42,486 nt of DNA, taken from NCBI GenBank assembly GCA_913009315.1, contig CAJVZA010000007.1, positions 1 through 42,486 of the forward strand, read 5' to 3'. Below the pieces are notes generated by a model. That model did not search any database. It was given only the letters and a program-made list of their open reading frames with translations, and had not been told where the DNA came from. The translations under genes were made by a program, and so were the position numbers. Below, piece after piece: positions 17,829 to 27,969 of this stretch (its first letter is position 1; each line of letters begins with the position of its first letter). The DNA comes from an uncultured Hippea sp. (lineage in GTDB: Bacteria; Campylobacterota_A; Desulfurellia; JAADFJ01).

Positions 17829-18746
17829 TCATCTGCATTCTTTTATATCCTTTTTGATGCGGGTTATCAACTCGTTCGTATTGTTAAACCGTATTTCACC
17901 TCTAATATAACGTATAAGCTCCAATTTTACAACCTTACTCTCCAAATCTCCGCTAAAATTTATCAAATGAGCTTCTATATGTCTTGAGTCTCCAAATGTA
18001 GGGTTTGTTCCAATATTTATTGCCGCTTTATATACCTTATCTTTAATAGATGCATTGCCGCAATACACTCCATCTGCCGGCAAACCGATTTTGGGATATA
18101 GATTGATGGTAGGAATTCCTATTTTTGAACCTCTTCTGTTGCCCTTTTTTACTCTGGATGTAACAGAGTAGTGCCTGCCCAACATTCTACCTGCCTTTTC
18201 CATATTGCCCGACATAAGATATCGTCTTATTTTAGAACTGCTGACTATTTCCCCGTCAACCATAACAGGCGGGACTACTGCAACCTTAAATCCGTACAGT
18301 TTTCCGAGAATCTTAAGTTTTTCTATATCACCTTGCGCATTCTTCCCAAATGTATAATCATACCCGACAATCGCATATTTCATGTTTATGTTTTTCAGGA
18401 TATATTCTTTTATGAAACTATTGTAATCCATATCTCTTATCACTTCATTAAATCTGTTAATTATACCAACCTCTATTCCTGATTTTTTGAAAGACTCAAT
18501 CTGATCTCTGAAGCCCGATATTATAAACGGAAGTGTCGGTTTGAGAATAAATCTTGGGTGAGGCCAAAAAACAAAGACAGCAGGAATCAAAGCTTCTTTT
18601 TTTGCAATTTCATGCGCTCTGTTCAATACTTTTTGATGGCCGGTATGAACTCCGTCAAAACTTCCAAATGCCACAGCCATTCCTTTTTTCAAAATTCTGT
18701 CATCAAAATTTCTTACGACTTTGATATGTCCCAAATTATCCATCAA
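17829..18746 (-). CDS. ribF: Bifunctional riboflavin kinase / FAD synthetase
   Basis: AVAFGSFDGVHTGHQKVL, VGYDYTFGKNAQGD, SSSKIRRYLMSGNMEKAGRMLGR, GIPTINLYP, GVYCGNA, NIGTNPTFGD. Confidence 0.95.
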   Translation of the reverse strand: MMDNLGHIKVVRNFDDRILKKGMAVAFGSFDGVHTGHQKVLNRAHEIAKKEALIPAVFVFWPHPRFILKPTLPFIISGFRDQIESFKKSGIEVGIINRFNEVIRDMDYNSFIKEYILKNINMKYAIVGYDYTFGKNAQGDIEKLKILGKLYGFKVAVVPPVMVDGEIVSSSKIRRYLMSGNMEKAGRMLGRHYSVTSRVKKGNRRGSKIGIPTINLYPKIGLPADGVYCGNASIKDKVYKAAINIGTNPTFGDSRHIEAHLINFSGDLESKVVKLELIRYIRGEIRFNNTNELITRIKKDIKECR

Positions 18747-19606
18747 TTCAGTGTTTCAACCGATAGATCTGCCCCGAACTCACGTTCCATTGCGTCTATT
18801 ATTTCATCAACTATAAAATCAGGAGTTGATGCCCCTGTAATAAGCCCTATTGTGCTGTTTTTCGGGAACAAATCAAACCCAATGTCTCGAACGGTCTCAA
18901 TATGATAGCATACTTCACAATGATTTTGACATACTGTGTAGAGTCTTCTTGTATTTGCACTGTTTTTGCCGCCTACAATAAGCATAATATCAACCATACA
19001 AGACAGCTTTTCGGCTTCCGTCTGTCTGCTTTCGGTTGCCCCGCATATAGAGTTATATATATCAACCTCAACAGCTTTATCAAGAAGCACCATTACAACC
19101 TCTCTGAATAGCTGTTTCGACTGTGTTGTCTGGGAAACCACGGCAATCTTTTTAAAATTAGGAAGCGCCTTCACCTCTTCGATCGATTCGGCAACTACAA
19201 TATCTTTTGCATACGACATTACTGCTTTAACCTCAGGATGCTGTTTATCTCCAAAAATCAAAACAGTGATTTTTTCTCTATTTTTTCGTTTAACAAAATC
19301 CTGGGCATTTTTGACAAAGGGACAAGTTGCATCAATATAATCAATTCCCATCTTATTCAGCAAATTATATGTATCGGGACCAACTCCATGAGATCTTATA
19401 ACAATTTTACATTCCTTATTTGTTTTATCATTTAAACTATCGATTGTCTGAACACCTTTAGCCCTCAATCTCTCAATCATTTGAGGATTGTGAATCAGCG
19501 GTCCGAATGTTTTTACCTTGTATTCAGATGAGAGTTCATCAACAATACCAACTGCTCTTTTGACGCCATAACAAAAGCCGATGTTGCTGGAAAGTATAAG
19601 TCTCAT
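18743..19606 (-). CDS. ispH: 4-hydroxy-3-methylbut-2-enyl diphosphate reductase
   Basis: GFCYGVKRAVGI, FGPLIHNPQMIERLRAKGV, RSHGVGP, DATCPFVKNAQ, SICGATESRQTEAEKLS, GLITGASTPDFIVDE. Confidence 0.97.
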   Translation of the reverse strand: MRLILSSNIGFCYGVKRAVGIVDELSSEYKVKTFGPLIHNPQMIERLRAKGVQTIDSLNDKTNKECKIVIRSHGVGPDTYNLLNKMGIDYIDATCPFVKNAQDFVKRKNREKITVLIFGDKQHPEVKAVMSYAKDIVVAESIEEVKALPNFKKIAVVSQTTQSKQLFREVVMVLLDKAVEVDIYNSICGATESRQTEAEKLSCMVDIMLIVGGKNSANTRRLYTVCQNHCEVCYHIETVRDIGFDLFPKNSTIGLITGASTPDFIVDEIIDAMEREFGADLSVETLN

Positions 19607-21039
19607 TATCCGATAGATATTTTGAGAGTATTGCGAATAACCGAATTAATCATTTTTAAAACTCTGTCATAGCTTGCAGTCGTATCGAGATATACGGCAT
19701 CAGCGGCCATAGAAAGCGGAGAAACAGCCCTGCCCGTATCCTGCATATCTCTGTCACTCAACTGCTTTTTGGTTGCAGACTTATCATCCTTTGTTCTTCT
19801 TTTGGTACGCACCTCAAGCGGAGCATCCAAAAACAGCTTCAAGTCGGCATTTGGAAATATAGCAGTTCCCGCGTCTCTCCCTTCAACAACTGCGGATCGT
19901 TTGCCTACCATTCGATATATCATTCCGTTTATGTTTTCCCTTATTTTTGAATCTTTGGCAATATTGCTTGCGGCAATAGCTGCCTTTTCACCTCGTATAT
20001 CGCCTTCTATACTCTTATTTCCATAAAAAAGATCCCATTTGCCGCCGCTGTTTCTAAATTTGAGCTGCATCTCATCAATATCTTTGATTATCGCTTTGGC
20101 TCTATATAACGCACCGCTATCTATATACAAAAAGTCAAGTTTTTCTGCAATCCTCTGACTTACGCTGCTTTTTCCTACACCCGAAGGACCATCAACGGTA
20201 ATAATGATCTGCCTGTCTTCAACATTTTCTAATTTCGCATTTCTTACAGTCGAAAGAAATTCCAGCACTCCTCTCTCATTTTCTATGCATTCTTTCAGAC
20301 GATTCAGGCTTTTCTCGTATTTCTCAATTGATTTGGTCAGGTTTTTTTTATTATAAATAAAGATATCGTTCCACATTGACGGAGAACTTGCGGCAATTCT
20401 GGTATAGTCCGCCAGGCCGCCCCCTATGTATCGAGGCAGATGTCCGTTTACAATCACCGAATCAACAAGGCTATACGCAGCTATATGCGGAAGATGGCTC
20501 ACTGCGGCAAAGATCTCATCGTGCCTTTCCGCATTCATAAATACAATAGCTGCCCCAACCGATCTCCACAGTTCCGACACTTTTTCAATTCTGCTGCCTT
20601 TTTTTTCCGTTGTAATTATAACATTTTTTTTCTTAAACAAGCCGGGTACGGCTGCCGACGGTCCGCTGTTTTCGGTTCCCGTAATCGGATGGCAAGGCAC
20701 GAAGCACTGACTGTTTTCAATTCTGTTAATTCGATTTATTATATATCCCTTGACGCTTCCGGTATCAACAACAATTGTTTCATCGTTTAATCTCGGTGCA
20801 ATCTTTTTGTATACATCAGGTATTTGACCAACCGGAACCGACAAAACTATAAAGTCACTTTGATTGACTGATTCCAAAGGTGCCGCTTCATCTATAATAC
20901 CAAGTCTCACGGCTTCGTTCAGATTGGATTGATCACTATCATATCCTACTATTTTACCGGAAAGTTTATGTTCTCTTATATCTAAAGCTAAAGAACCTCC
21001 GATGAGTCCCAATCCAATTATAAAAACTTTTGAAAACAC
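19606..21039 (-). CDS. Fusion protein: prephenate/arogenate dehydrogenase (TyrA, about residues 1-270) + cytidylate kinase (Cmk, about residues 276-477)
   Basis: Single uninterrupted ORF. Tyr[42 protein letters not shown]. Cmk: [60 protein letters not shown]. Confidence 0.93.
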   Translation of the reverse strand: MFSKVFIIGLGLIGGSLALDIREHKLSGKIVGYDSDQSNLNEAVRLGIIDEAAPLESVNQSDFIVLSVPVGQIPDVYKKIAPRLNDETIVVDTGSVKGYIINRINRIENSQCFVPCHPITGTENSGPSAAVPGLFKKKNVIITTEKKGSRIEKVSELWRSVGAAIVFMNAERHDEIFAAVSHLPHIAAYSLVDSVIVNGHLPRYIGGGLADYTRIAASSPSMWNDIFIYNKKNLTKSIEKYEKSLNRLKECIENERGVLEFLSTVRNAKLENVEDRQIIITVDGPSGVGKSSVSQRIAEKLDFLYIDSGALYRAKAIIKDIDEMQLKFRNSGGKWDLFYGNKSIEGDIRGEKAAIAASNIAKDSKIRENINGMIYRMVGKRSAVVEGRDAGTAIFPNADLKLFLDAPLEVRTKRRTKDDKSATKKQLSDRDMQDTGRAVSPLSMAADAVYLDTTASYDRVLKMINSVIRNTLKISIG

Positions 21040-21042
21040 TTA

Positions 21043-22059
21043 CTATATTGTTCTGCCAACTGCTTTTGATATTATTTCTATCGCTTTCATCATAGTATTA
21101 AAATCAGATGGAAGAAGCGCCTGCACGCCATCGGACAATGCTTCCGCCGGGTTTGGATGCACCTCAACCATAATACCGTCAGCTCCGGAAGCTACAGCAG
21201 CAAGTGCCATAGGTATAACAAGATGTTTTCTGCCGGTTGCATGCGAGGGATCAACAATAATAGGCAGATGAGAAAGCTCTTTTATTGCAGGAACAATGGC
21301 AAGATCCAAAGTATTTCTCGTATATTGCTCAAATGTTCTTATGCCTCTTTCACACAAAATTACTTCTTCGTTTCCTTCGTTCATAATATATTCTGCGGCA
21401 AGCAAAAACTCCTGAAGCGTAGCAGACATTCCGCGTTTCAGCATAACAGGCTTTTTTGTTTTTCCAACCTCCTTTAAAAGGCTGAAATTTGCCATATTGC
21501 GTGCGCCTATTTGAAAAATATCGGTATATTTTTCAATAAGTTCCACATCTCTTACATCCATAACTTCTGTTATAACTTTCATTCCGGTTGCATCGGCAGA
21601 TTCTCTGAGAATTTTTAAGCCTTCTTCTCCGAGACCCTGAAAAGAATAAGGACTTGTTCTCGGTTTGAACGCACCGCCTCTCAATATCGTAGCACCGTTA
21701 GCGGAAACCGATTCTGCAACTTTCATAACCATGTCTCCGTTTTCAACCGAACATGGTCCGGCCATAATGGTTATCTTTTTGCCTCCGATTTCAGAGCTCT
21801 TTAAATCTATAATGGTATTCTCAGGATGAAACTCTCTGCTGACCAGTTTGTACGGTTTATTGACCTGCATAACATTTTCAACACCTTCAAAAGCAAGAAA
21901 TGCTCTGCTTTGCAGCGTTTCTCCTTTACCTATTACCCCGATTACGGTTTTATTGTCACCTTTAGAAAGATGAGTTTCAAAGCCCCATCTGTTTATTCTT
22001 TTGATTAATGCGTCAACCTGTTCTTTGGTTGCGCTGCGCTTCATTACAATAATCATCAT
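21043..22059 (-). CDS. aroF: 3-deoxy-7-phosphoheptulonate (DAHP) synthase, Thermotoga/Bacillus-like type with N-terminal ACT-like domain
   Basis: [87 protein letters not shown]. Confidence 0.95.
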   Translation of the reverse strand: MMIIVMKRSATKEQVDALIKRINRWGFETHLSKGDNKTVIGVIGKGETLQSRAFLAFEGVENVMQVNKPYKLVSREFHPENTIIDLKSSEIGGKKITIMAGPCSVENGDMVMKVAESVSANGATILRGGAFKPRTSPYSFQGLGEEGLKILRESADATGMKVITEVMDVRDVELIEKYTDIFQIGARNMANFSLLKEVGKTKKPVMLKRGMSATLQEFLLAAEYIMNEGNEEVILCERGIRTFEQYTRNTLDLAIVPAIKELSHLPIIVDPSHATGRKHLVIPMALAAVASGADGIMVEVHPNPAEALSDGVQALLPSDFNTMMKAIEIISKAVGRTI

Positions 22060-23157
22060 CTATTCCTCGTTTAACACAGATTTTAGGCTTGCTATAAATC
22101 TTTTATTTTCGGTTTCGTTTCCGACTGTTACTCTTATAAACTCCTTGAGGCCATATCCCGACATGCTCCTGACAATTACACCCTTTTTAAGCAGTTTATC
22201 AGATATGTTTTCTGCATCTGTTTTTAAATTTATCAGCAGAAAATTGGCATAGCTTTCAGTATATTCTATTCCCATATTTTTAAATTCGGATTTGAGATAA
22301 GTCATACCGGATTCTATCATTGATCTCACTTTAGATAAAAATTCAGTATCATCCAATGCGGCAAAAGCGGCAATTTGGGCAGCTTTATTTACATTGAAAG
22401 GCTGCCTTACATGATTTATGGCATCTATAATTTCTTTATCGCCTATTGCATAACCGATTCTTAATCCTGCAAGACCGTATGCTTTTGAAAACGTTCTTAA
22501 TATCAGAAAATTATCAAAGCTATGTATAAAATCTATTGTTTCGGGAAAATCGGGTTTGCCTGTCGCATATTCATAATATGCCTCATCCATAACCACAAGA
22601 ATATTCTCAGGTACATTCTTCATAAACTCCATCAACTCGTCATGCTTGATGATAGTGCCTGTCGGATTGTTGGGAGAATTCAAAAAGATGACCTTTGTAT
22701 TTTCATTAATTGCATTTTTAACTGCATCGAGATCGGTTTTGAACTCCTTCAACGGCACCCTGAGAACATTAACTCTGTGAACTGCTCCAATAAGCAAGTA
22801 TTCTGCAAATGATGGAAATGCCATAATCGCCTCATCATTTTTTTGACAAAATGCAGAATATATAAGATTTATAATTTCATCAGAACCGTCACCTACCGCA
22901 ATCTGTTCCGGCAAAACGGAATACTTATCGGACAACTTGCCGATAAGATCATAATTTGAGCCATCCGGATACCTGTAAAAGGTATTGATGTTTTCTTTCA
23001 ATGCGGCTACTGCAAGAGGCGACGATCCCAGGCTGTTTTCATTCGAAGCGAGCTTTACAATCTCATCGGCAGTCATACCTATTTCTCCGGCCGCATGTGC
23101 AATCGGTTTGCCGGCTTCATATGTAACCAAATTTTTGACCCAATCTCTAACTTTCAT
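22060..23157 (-). CDS. hisC: Histidinol-phosphate aminotransferase family (HisC; may serve aromatic transamination here)
   Basis: KLASNENSLGSSP, VGDGSDEIINLI, LNSPNNPTGTI, DEAYYEYA, LRTFSKAYGLAGLRIGYAI. Confidence 0.92.
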   Translation of the reverse strand: MKVRDWVKNLVTYEAGKPIAHAAGEIGMTADEIVKLASNENSLGSSPLAVAALKENINTFYRYPDGSNYDLIGKLSDKYSVLPEQIAVGDGSDEIINLIYSAFCQKNDEAIMAFPSFAEYLLIGAVHRVNVLRVPLKEFKTDLDAVKNAINENTKVIFLNSPNNPTGTIIKHDELMEFMKNVPENILVVMDEAYYEYATGKPDFPETIDFIHSFDNFLILRTFSKAYGLAGLRIGYAIGDKEIIDAINHVRQPFNVNKAAQIAAFAALDDTEFLSKVRSMIESGMTYLKSEFKNMGIEYTESYANFLLINLKTDAENISDKLLKKGVIVRSMSGYGLKEFIRVTVGNETENKRFIASLKSVLNEE

Positions 23158-23173
23158 TATTTTTTACCTCTGT

Positions 23174-24244
23174 TTATTTGTTGTTTTCTAACCTTTGAGC
23201 GGGATAAGAACCGAGATGCTTGAAAATTGTTGACTGCATCTCAAGCTCACCCATTGCTCTTCTGACATTTTCATCGTTTATATGCCCGTCACAATCAATA
23301 TAAAAAATATAGCTCCACGGATCCTTATGATTCGGTCTTGAAAGTATTCTCGTCATATCAATTCCCCATCTCGAAAATATCGACAGTGAATCATATAGCA
23401 AACCCACTCTGTTTTTCGTGGAAAATAGTATTGACGTTTTATCGGTTCCTGAGGGTTTTGCTTCAAAATCTCCTATAACAAAAAAGCGCGTAGCATTGTT
23501 TCTCTTATCTTCAATATTTGAGGAAAGCAGATTCAAATGATAAATATCGGCAGCCGAAATAGAGGCAACGGCCGCAGAATATTCCTCTTCTGACGCAAGT
23601 CTCGCAGCTTGCGCAGTGCTTGCGACATCTATTATCTGTGCATCAAGATTATTTTTTATCCATCTTTTACATTGAGCTAATGCGTAAGGATGAGAATAGA
23701 TTTTTTTAATTTTTGAAATTGACTTCTCCCGACTTAAAAGGTGATGATGCACATTTAATACTATCTCGGAAACTATTCTAACTTTTGTTTTAAGAAAAAG
23801 ATCCAACGTATCGTTTATAACACCTTCGGTAGAATTTTCAATCGGGACAACTCCAAGATCCGTCCTTCCGGATTCAACTGAAGAAAATACCTGCTCTATA
23901 TCGGTCTGAGAAAAATATTCCGCACTCAAGCCGAAGCGCGAGATGGCGGCTTCATGACTGAAGGTTGCTTCAGGTCCAAGATATGCTACCTTGAGAGCAC
24001 CTTCCAGCAGAATAGATGCAGATATGATTTCTCTGAAGATAAATTTTAGACTTTCCTGCGGAAACGATCCCTCGGAAAATTGCATTACTCTGTTAAAAAC
24101 AACCTTTTCCCGTTCAGGGGCAAATATGGGAGATCTCTCCTTTCTTTTGACCTCACTTATTTTTTTTACCAACTTTGCCCGCTTATCTAAAAATTCTACG
24201 ATCTCTTTATCTATGCGATTGATCTCTTCTCTTATCTTTTTCAT
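23174..24244 (-). CDS. pheA: Bifunctional chorismate mutase / prephenate dehydratase
   Basis: REEINRIDKEIVEFLDKRAKLVKKISEVK (mutase), VAYLGPEATFSHEAA, VPIENSTEGVINDTLD, NATRFFVIG, KDPWSYIFYIDCDGH (ACT). Confidence 0.95.
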   Translation of the reverse strand: MKKIREEINRIDKEIVEFLDKRAKLVKKISEVKRKERSPIFAPEREKVVFNRVMQFSEGSFPQESLKFIFREIISASILLEGALKVAYLGPEATFSHEAAISRFGLSAEYFSQTDIEQVFSSVESGRTDLGVVPIENSTEGVINDTLDLFLKTKVRIVSEIVLNVHHHLLSREKSISKIKKIYSHPYALAQCKRWIKNNLDAQIIDVASTAQAARLASEEEYSAAVASISAADIYHLNLLSSNIEDKRNNATRFFVIGDFEAKPSGTDKTSILFSTKNRVGLLYDSLSIFSRWGIDMTRILSRPNHKDPWSYIFYIDCDGHINDENVRRAMGELEMQSTIFKHLGSYPAQRLENNK

Positions 24245-25188
24245 AGTAGATCGCTGCCTATCTTGCGAAGTTTGACATATCTTGCCTTTACAACTTTATC
24301 GGATTTTAAAGATTTTAGTTCTTTTAAAGACTTTTTGATAAAAGCAGCAATATTCTCGGCTGTCTGCAGTTTATCTCTGTGGGCTCCGCCAGGAGGTTCA
24401 TCTATAATTTCATCAATAATTCCAAACTGCAAAAGATCTTTCGCGGTAATCTTCATAGCCCTCGCTGCCTGTTCTGCATGATCGGCAGATCTCCATAGGA
24501 TTGACGAACATCCTTCGGGAGATATAACCCCATATATAGAATACGAAAGCATTGCAATTCTGTCTGCTACCGCAAGCGCAAGCGCACCTCCGGATCCGCC
24601 CTCTCCTGTTATAATGGAAATTATAGGAGTTTTAAGTGACGACATCTTATAGAGATTCATTGCTATAGCCTCCGCCTGACCTCTCTCTTCTGCATCAGGA
24701 CCGGGATATGCTCCCGGCGTATCAATAAAATTTATTACGGGCAGTCTGAATTTCTCGGCCAGACTCATTATTCTTTGAGTTTTTCTGTATCCTTCGGGAC
24801 GAGCCATTCCAAAGTTATATCTCAAATTATCTTTGGTAGTCTCACCTTTTTGATGACCTATGACCGCTACAGGTATGCCGCTGAATTTGCCGATTCCTGC
24901 AATTATCGCCTCATCTTCCTTAAACAGTCGGTCACCGGAGAGTTTTGTAAAATTTTCTATAAGCTGTTCAATATAAAAATCCGTGTGCGGTCTATCCGGA
25001 TGCCTTGCAATCTGAACGCGCTCTTTAAGGGTAAGACTATTATAAAGCTCTTTCAATAATTGATTGCGCCGTTTTCTGATAATCTCTATCTCATTATTTA
25101 TATCAAATTTGCCCTGCAGAGCCTCAAGTTCCTCTATTTTCTTATCAAGCTCAGCTATCGGTTCTTCAAACGGAAGCAGATGAACCAT
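24241..25188 (-). CDS. accA: Acetyl-CoA carboxylase carboxyltransferase subunit alpha
   Basis: LPFEEPIAELDKKIEELE, HPDRPHTDFYIEQL, GHQKGETTKDNLRYNFGMARPEGYRKTQRIM, INFIDTPGAYPGPDAEERGQ, SPEGCSSILWR. Confidence 0.97.
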   Translation of the reverse strand: MVHLLPFEEPIAELDKKIEELEALQGKFDINNEIEIIRKRRNQLLKELYNSLTLKERVQIARHPDRPHTDFYIEQLIENFTKLSGDRLFKEDEAIIAGIGKFSGIPVAVIGHQKGETTKDNLRYNFGMARPEGYRKTQRIMSLAEKFRLPVINFIDTPGAYPGPDAEERGQAEAIAMNLYKMSSLKTPIISIITGEGGSGGALALAVADRIAMLSYSIYGVISPEGCSSILWRSADHAEQAARAMKITAKDLLQFGIIDEIIDEPPGGAHRDKLQTAENIAAFIKKSLKELKSLKSDKVVKARYVKLRKIGSDLL

Positions 25189-26758
25189 TTTTTACCTTCG
25201 TTTTATCTTTTAGTAGTTTGTATATAATTGAATCGCAAATTGCATCTTTGCTTGCATCAAGAATATCGGTCGAAACCCCAACCGTTTCCCAGCTTGTTTC
25301 GGAATCTTTTGTTGTTATAAGTACCCTTATAGACGCTCTTGCTCCGTTCTCCGGTACAAGAATTCTAACTTTATAATCGGTAAGTCTGCATTCCGAAAGT
25401 GTAGGAAAAAACTGCCCGAGAGCTGCCTTCAGCGCCTGGTCAAAAGCACTGACAGGCCCGTTTCCCAAACTTGCTGTGTGTGCGGTTATACCGTTTACAC
25501 TTACTCTTGTTGTAGCTTCAACTAACGGCGCTTTCTCATTTTCTCTCCTTTCATCGAGCACTCTGTAGCTGATAAGTCTGAAATAGTCCGGAACCTGATT
25601 TAATGCCCTCTTTACCATCATGATGAAAGAGGCGTCTGCAGATTCGAAATAGTATCCGAGATTTTCCTTTTTTTTGATCTCAGCCAGAACTTCTCTTGCA
25701 GCGGATGTATTCTTTTTCAGGTCAAGCCCCAATTCTTTTGCTTTATATACAACATTGCTGGCCCCTGAAAGATCCGAGATAAGAACTCTCTGCTTATTGC
25801 CCACAAGGAGCGGATCAATATGCTCATATGTTCTGCTGTCTTTTAGAATAGCGGAGACATGAACACCGCCTTTATGAGCAAACGCACTCTTGCCGACATA
25901 AGGAAGATGGTTGTTGTGGCGCAAATTCAATATCTCATCAACTTTTCTCGATATCGAAGAAAGATGTTTCAGGTTATCGCTTCCTATGACCTTTTTGTTC
26001 ATTTTCAGTTCCAAATCGGGAATTATTGAACAAAGGTTTGCATTGCCGCAGCGTTCACCATATCCATTGATAGTACCCTGAACATGAGCAATGCCTTTCT
26101 CTACTGCAGCAAGACTGTTTGCAACTGCGCATTCCGAATCGTTGTGCGTGTGTATGCCAAGCATAACCGTTACACTCTTTTTTACATCTTCAATAATCCT
26201 GCCAACTTCCCGCGGAAGTCTTCCGCCATTTGTTTCACACAACACAATTGTGTCGGCTCCGGCATCTTGTGCCGCTTTGATGGTTTTCATGGCATATTCT
26301 TTGTTTGCGATATAGCCGTCAAAAAAATGTTCCGCATCGTATATGACCCTATCGGTGTGATTCAGAATATATCTTATCGATTCATAGATCAGTTCTAAAT
26401 TTTTATCAAGTTCAATCTTCAGAGCATTTGTAACATGAAGATCCCACGATTTTCCAAAGATTGTTACAATAGGCGTCTCGGATCTTATCAGCTTTTCAAA
26501 AATTATATCGGTTTGAGGGCTCATATTCGCCCTGTATGTGCTTCCAAACGCAGATATTTTAGCGTGGTTCAATTTCAAGGTACTCACGTCTCTAAAGTAT
26601 GTCTCATCTTTAGGATTTGAGCCGGGCCATCCTCCTTCGATTATATCTATACCAAGTTCATCAAGCAGCTCTGTAATTTTAAATTTATCTTCAACCAAAC
26701 ATGTAACATCTTCCGACTGTGTACCGTCTCGTAACGTTGTATCATAGATCTCAATCAT
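25166..26758 (-). CDS. cimA: (R)-citramalate synthase
   Basis: IEIYDTTLRDGTQSEDVTCLVEDKFKI, EGGWPGSNPKDETYF, HTHNDSECAVANSLAAVEKGI, GTINGYGERCGNANL; CimA-type length and N-terminus. Confidence 0.95.
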   Translation of the reverse strand: MIEIYDTTLRDGTQSEDVTCLVEDKFKITELLDELGIDIIEGGWPGSNPKDETYFRDVSTLKLNHAKISAFGSTYRANMSPQTDIIFEKLIRSETPIVTIFGKSWDLHVTNALKIELDKNLELIYESIRYILNHTDRVIYDAEHFFDGYIANKEYAMKTIKAAQDAGADTIVLCETNGGRLPREVGRIIEDVKKSVTVMLGIHTHNDSECAVANSLAAVEKGIAHVQGTINGYGERCGNANLCSIIPDLELKMNKKVIGSDNLKHLSSISRKVDEILNLRHNNHLPYVGKSAFAHKGGVHVSAILKDSRTYEHIDPLLVGNKQRVLISDLSGASNVVYKAKELGLDLKKNTSAAREVLAEIKKKENLGYYFESADASFIMMVKRALNQVPDYFRLISYRVLDERRENEKAPLVEATTRVSVNGITAHTASLGNGPVSAFDQALKAALGQFFPTLSECRLTDYKVRILVPENGARASIRVLITTKDSETSWETVGVSTDILDASKDAICDSIIYKLLKDKTKVKNGSSASV

Positions 26759-27969
26759 CTTCCCCCCATAAATTTGTTATGAAGAGCTCTTAGTGCGAGT
26801 TCAAAATAACGCTCTTCTATTAAACAGGAAATTTTTATTTCACTTGTAGTAATGGCGGCTATGTTTATGCCTTCCTGCGATAACGCTTCGAACATATCCG
26901 ATGCAACTCCGTAATGATTTCTCATACCGACACCAACAACAGAAACTTTTGCAACGTCTTTATCGGTTTTTATTGCTTTCACATTCAGTTCATTGCATGC
27001 GGGTTCTATAACCTGCTTTGCCGCAATAATCTCATCGGCAGGAACCGTAAATGAGATATCCGTCATACCTTTGTCGCTAATATTCTGCACAATCATATCA
27101 ACAATAATCTTTTTCTCCGAAAGCTTTTTGAATATGGCCGCCGCAATACCAAGTTTATCGGGAACCTCAAGAATCGTAATCTTTGCCTGATCTTTATCAC
27201 CCGTGATTCCTGAAACTGCACGATTTTCCATTTTGCCCTCCTTAGCAATGACTGTTCCCGGAAGAGTCGGTTCAAATGTAGATTTCACAACAATAGTAAC
27301 ATTATAACGCTCTGCCATTTCAACCGAACGTATCTGAAGAACTTTGGCTCCAAGACTGGCAAGCTCCATCATCTCATCATAGCTTATATTTTTTATAATT
27401 GATGCCTTTTTAACAATTCTCGGATCGGCGGTATACACTCCGGCTACATCCGTATATATGATGCATTTGTCAGCCCGAAGAGCCGCAGCAAGAGCGACCG
27501 CAGAGGTATCCGATCCTCCTCTTCCCAAAGTTGTAACATCGCCATTCTTATCAATGCCTTGAAAGCCTGCCACTACGGCAACTCTACCCTCTTGCAAATT
27601 CTTCCATATTTTATCGGTTTTTATAGATCTGATGCGTGCCCTGGTGTGTGCATCATCTGTCTGCATTCCTACCTGCCGGCCGGTCATAGAGATTGCCCTG
27701 CATCCAATTGAGTCAAGAGCAATTGCCAGAAGAGAAGAAGAAATCCTTTCACCGGATGACAAAAGAAGGTCCGTTTCCCGTTCATCGGGAATTTCAGTAA
27801 AAAATTTTGCCATGTCCAAAAGTTCATCGGTTTTGCCCTGCATGGCCGAAACCACGACCACAAGATTATCTATTTCTCTCTTTTTTTCTTTTATTAACCT
27901 GGCAACATGCTGAATTCTTTCCAGACTACCTACGGATGATCCTCCAAATTTGAAAACCTCAGTTGCCAT
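26755..27969 (-). CDS. lysC: Aspartate kinase with C-terminal ACT domains
   Basis: FKFGGSSVGSLERI, FQGIDKNGDVTTLGRGGSDTSAVALAAAL, YTDVAGVYTADPRIV, ACT-domain C-terminus. Confidence 0.96.
   Translation of the reverse strand: MATEVFKFGGSSVGSLERIQHVARLIKEKKREIDNLVVVVSAMQGKTDELLDMAKFFTEIPDERETDLLLSSGERISSSLLAIALDSIGCRAISMTGRQVGMQTDDAHTRARIRSIKTDKIWKNLQEGRVAVVAGFQGIDKNGDVTTLGRGGSDTSAVALAAALRADKCIIYTDVAGVYTADPRIVKKASIIKNISYDEMMELASLGAKVLQIRSVEMAERYNVTIVVKSTFEPTLPGTVIAKEGKMENRAVSGITGDKDQAKITILEVPDKLGIAAAIFKKLSEKKIIVDMIVQNISDKGMTDISFTVPADEIIAAKQVIEPACNELNVKAIKTDKDVAKVSVVGVGMRNHYGVASDMFEALSQEGINIAAITTSEIKISCLIEERYFELALRALHNKFMGGR

Noticed and set aside
18171-19435. Antisense ORFs opposite ribF and ispH (103-124 aa)
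   Set aside because: Shadow ORFs of well-recognised coding sequences on the other strand.
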